From: an uncultured Bacteroidales bacterium
GTDB lineage: Bacteria > Bacteroidota > Bacteroidia > Bacteroidales > UBA4417
Assembly (NCBI GenBank): GCA_903946925.1
Contig: CAJAXK010000103.1
Location: 1-64,000, forward strand
DNA length: 64,000 bases
Direction: 5' to 3'
The position numbers and the translations under genes were made by a program. Numbering within the stretch: the stretch's first letter is position 1; every line of letters starts with the position of its first letter. Under the pieces are notes generated by a model. That model was given only the letters and a program-made list of their open reading frames with translations. It was not told the origin of the DNA and searched no databases. Below, in pieces: positions 62,401 through 64,000 of the stretch.

Positions 62401-64000
62401 TGTAAATTATACCGATAATAACGGATGTAAAGCTGCCGTAGCAAGCACCTACAACGTAACCGTCAACTCCTTGCCAATCCCTGCTTTGGGAGGAATAAAT
62501 CCTGTATGTTTCAATTCATCCGGTAATATTTATACTACCGATGCAACAATGACAAACTACTTATGGAGCGTCAATGGAGGCACAATAACAGATGGGGGCA
62601 ACACGAGCAGCAACACCGCAACTGTGAAATGGGATGGATCTGGTCCACATTCAATTCAGGTAAATTACACCAACAGCGATGGCTGCACAGCCCCTTTGCC
62701 CAGCATCTATAATGTAACCGTTAATCCTTTGCCTGTTCCCGCTTTGAGTGGGAATTCACCGGTTTGTTTCAATTCGTCAGGAAATGTTTACTCCACCGAT
62801 GTAAATATGTCCAATTATTTATGGAGTATTTCGGGTGGTACGATTACATCCGATGGCACTTTAACCTCAAACACGGCAACAGTTACCTGGGACGGAACCG
62901 GCCCTTATTCGATACATGTAAACTATACCAATGGCGATGGTTGTACGGCAGCCTTGCCAAGTACCTTCCCGGTAACGGTAAACCCATTGCCAATACCAGC
63001 TTTGGGAGGCACAACCCCTGCTTGTTTTAACTCCACCAATAACGTTTATACTACCAATGCTTCCATGACCAATTATATCTGGGGAATTACAGGTGGGACG
63101 ATAACTGATGGAGGCACATCCACAAGCAATACAGCAACCGTGAAATGGGATGGAACTGCGCCTCATGCCATTACGGTAAATTATACCAACGAGAATGGTT
63201 GTGTCGCTGCGCAGCCGAGCAATTTCAACGTAACAGTAAACCCATTGCCGATTCCGGCTTTAAGCGGACCAACACCTGCTTGCTTTAACTCATCAGGAAA
63301 TATTTATACCACAGATGCCTCAAAGACCAATTATATTTGGAATATTTCGGGAGGAACGATCACAGGAGGTGGTACTTCAACCAGCAACACGGCAACAGTA
63401 AAATGGGATGGAACAGGTCCACATTCCATAAACGTAAATTATACCGATGCCAACCAATGTGTTGCGGCAGCCCCGAGTTCTTTTAACGTAACGGTTAATC
63501 CTTTACCAATTCCGGCTTTGAGTGGGACAACACCTGCTTGTTTTAATTCTTCAGGCAATGTTTATACCACCGATGAGCTTATGTCGAATTACGTTTGGGG
63601 AATTAGCGGAGGTACAATTATCGCAGGGGGAACCCTAACTTCCAACACAACAACTGTAAAATGGGATGGATCGGGTGTGCATTCCATAAATGTAAAATAT
63701 ACCGATGGCAATGGCTGTACGGCAGCTTCGGCAAGTGTTTTCAATGTTACGGTTAACCCTTTGCCTATACCTGCGCTGGGTGGGCCAAGTCCGGTTTGTT
63801 TTAATTCGGATGGGAATATTTATACCACCGATGCCGGTATGACAAATTATATCTGGAGCATTTCGGGAGGTACAATTACAACAGGAGGAACCGCAACAAG
63901 TAATACAGCAACAGTGAAATGGGATGGCGTTTCAGCCCACTCGATAAGTGTGGTTTACACTGATGCCAACGGATGTGTTGCTGCCAATCCATCGGTTTTC
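59438..64000 (+). CDS. Giant repetitive surface adhesin (PKD-like and 86-residue repeats), C-terminus beyond the window
   Basis: An open frame runs from the ATG at 59438 to the last base (1521 codons visible). It has a signal peptide (MRKTLLIFLPIFFAAFSLKAQ) and an N-terminal beta-rich domain with paired Cys (about 25-260). About four PKD-like repeats follow (VHWSTSGTGTF...YRPSAADI type, roughly 310-660). Ten copies of a second repeat then begin at CLNS/VCFNS, the last cut by the window edge. Copies 3-10 are close to VCFNSSGNVYTTD, then NYIWNISGGTI, TATVKWDGTGPHSI and NVTVNPLPIPALSG. A T9SS tail is expected but outside the window. Likely a very long cell-surface stalk or gliding-type adhesin. 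There is no link to the PUL beyond position. Confidence 0.85.
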   Translation, partial: MRKTLLIFLPIFFAAFSLKAQEIVGSNDTTICHGSPAELHASLINGSYGTSSYSFETYAYTPEAFTGGTHVAFIGDHDDKVSGPFNIGFNFCFFNQTYTQFCVGSNGWVGFTYNTNWTAYNAELLPNAVGGTPQNCIFAPWLDWWPDNPTNPTSGEQNVFYYTTGTAPNRKLVVYWKNCSMFNNSCQNDPEKYGTFQIVLNEQSSVIDNHIQYKPICQNEVATQGVQNLGGTQAFIATGRNQTVWSAQNESTRFVPSGIKWYTGGYPGGTVVGYGAVLNVSPSVTTTYTVVVETCAGGGAITKNITVTVIPLPTADAGPNIVTCMPGTGAAITSTATNYSTVAWSTSSTTGGYFNNPNTLNTIYYPSLPDIVAGSVTLTLTATGAPGCNAFATSSMTLSAAPYPIALAGIDGSVCSNSSYSLNGSASGSGLTVWTKSGDGGFLNPNSPITLYTPGPNDILNGEVDLYITSNGSGPCTGFSDADTIHLTVIHTPSVFAGDDFQHCVGTDVTLSGATADYYQSVHWSTSGTGTFVDSTLVHAVYRPSAADILGKTVDLTLHIVPTSPCVAISDHVQVTLVRPPTANAGPSSDAICASGFYTLSASDTTQSPGIVWTSSGTGTFSDGLALHPVYTPSTDDTLAGTVTLTLTASSNAPCSVAVDDLVLSINPLPVPTAFGPPSVCLNSTGKVYLSQSGMNGYSWETSSGGIITAGGTPTADTAMVTWNTVGPQFVKINYSNAYGCSAVAATQFPVMVNPLPNPNVYGNKSVCLNTSHIYFTEEGMTDYEWNLSPGGTITAGVGNDTITVLWSGDGIQMVNVNYADANGCRAENPTYSDITVQALPEPILGGPSPVCFNSIDNEYSTDGAMTDYIWNVTGGTITSGGIGTSNKATVHWDGVGPYSVSVNYTNSDGCTAALPTVYNVTVNTLPIPDLSGPNPVCFNSEGNVYTTNSAMTGYIWNISGGTISEGGTSTSNTATVKWDGTGPHSINVNYTDNNGCKAAVASTYNVTVNSLPIPALGGINPVCFNSSGNIYTTDATMTNYLWSVNGGTITDGGNTSSNTATVKWDGSGPHSIQVNYTNSDGCTAPLPSIYNVTVNPLPVPALSGNSPVCFNSSGNVYSTDVNMSNYLWSISGGTITSDGTLTSNTATVTWDGTGPYSIHVNYTNGDGCTAALPSTFPVTVNPLPIPALGGTTPACFNSTNNVYTTNASMTNYIWGITGGTITDGGTSTSNTATVKWDGTAPHAITVNYTNENGCVAAQPSNFNVTVNPLPIPALSGPTPACFNSSGNIYTTDASKTNYIWNISGGTITGGGTSTSNTATVKWDGTGPHSINVNYTDANQCVAAAPSSFNVTVNPLPIPALSGTTPACFNSSGNVYTTDELMSNYVWGISGGTIIAGGTLTSNTTTVKWDGSGVHSINVKYTDGNGCTAASASVFNVTVNPLPIPALGGPSPVCFNSDGNIYTTDAGMTNYIWSISGGTITTGGTATSNTATVKWDGVSAHSISVVYTDANGCVAANPSVF
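61478..64000 (+). repeat. Tandem 258-bp coding repeats in the adhesin
   Basis: The first Cys codon of each repeat lies at 61478, 61739, 61991, 62249, 62507, 62765, 63023, 63281, 63539 and 63797. The first two periods are 261 and 252 bp and all later ones exactly 258 bp (86 residues), so copies 3-10 are the most uniform. The array continues past the window edge. Confidence 0.9.

Noticed and set aside
61478-64000. Regular repeats considered as a CRISPR array
   Set aside because: The units are 258 bp, coding, in frame and without spacers of constant length; they are protein repeats.

Overview
The window reads as a chromosomal segment of a Bacteroidota bacterium, most likely a marine or sediment polysaccharide degrader near the Bacteroidales/Marinilabiliales. 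The signs are a SusC/SusD pair, a hybrid two-component system (HTCS), many type IX secretion (T9SS) C-terminal sorting domains, TAnnTTTG-type promoter boxes, A-rich leaders instead of strong Shine-Dalgarno sites, and about 40% GC. No tRNA, rRNA, CRISPR array, transposase or prophage gene was seen.

Layout. (1) 1-12480, minus strand: a tightly packed run of lyases, sulfatases and accessory proteins. It holds two alpha/alpha-toroid 'alginate lyase' family proteins (one cut by the left edge), a jelly-roll lyase candidate, a beta-helix protein, a polysaccharide-deacetylase-like protein, four sulfatases and a secreted cupin-like protein. (2) 12901-16124: two PL6 (chondroitinase B / alginate lyase fold) lyases. 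(3) 16424-25642: susC, susD, a lipoprotein and three secreted proteins, ending in a strong terminator. (4) 26549-38376: three very large secreted fibronectin-III proteins that share an unnamed N-terminal module, plus a 79-residue protein with a sorting-signal-like tail. (5) 38708-42787, plus strand: the HTCS regulator. (6) 43000-47005: a periplasmic oxidoreductase / DUF1080 / sugar-isomerase cassette resembling 3-keto-glycoside pathways. (7) 47336-56453: a hexuronate transport and catabolism operon (MFS transporter, uxaC, gnd, LarA-like epimerase, PfkB kinase, UxuB-like SDR) headed by a LacI-family regulator. (8) 56687-58700, plus strand: a small membrane protein and a 6-phosphofructokinase. 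(9) 59438 to the right edge: a giant repetitive adhesin that continues beyond the window.

How it fits together. Regions 1-5 look like one polysaccharide-utilization regulon for a sulfated, uronate-rich anionic polysaccharide. Secreted lyases and sulfatases cut and desulfate it, SusCD imports the oligosaccharides and the HTCS senses them. A regulatory block of about 107 bp occurs upstream of susC, of the 896-residue and of the 1178-residue surface proteins with identical internal spacing. A weaker fourth copy precedes the sulfatase operon. Region 7 would take the released hexuronate. Neither mannonate dehydratase nor KDPG aldolase is present, but a LarA-family enzyme and 6-phosphogluconate dehydrogenase are. 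This suggests a route glucuronate - fructuronate - mannonate - gluconate - 6-phosphogluconate - ribulose 5-phosphate. That route is the most interesting hypothesis here and is an inference.

Limits: family names come from motifs and remembered family features, with no database search. Substrates of the lyases and sulfatases are not settled by the sequence.
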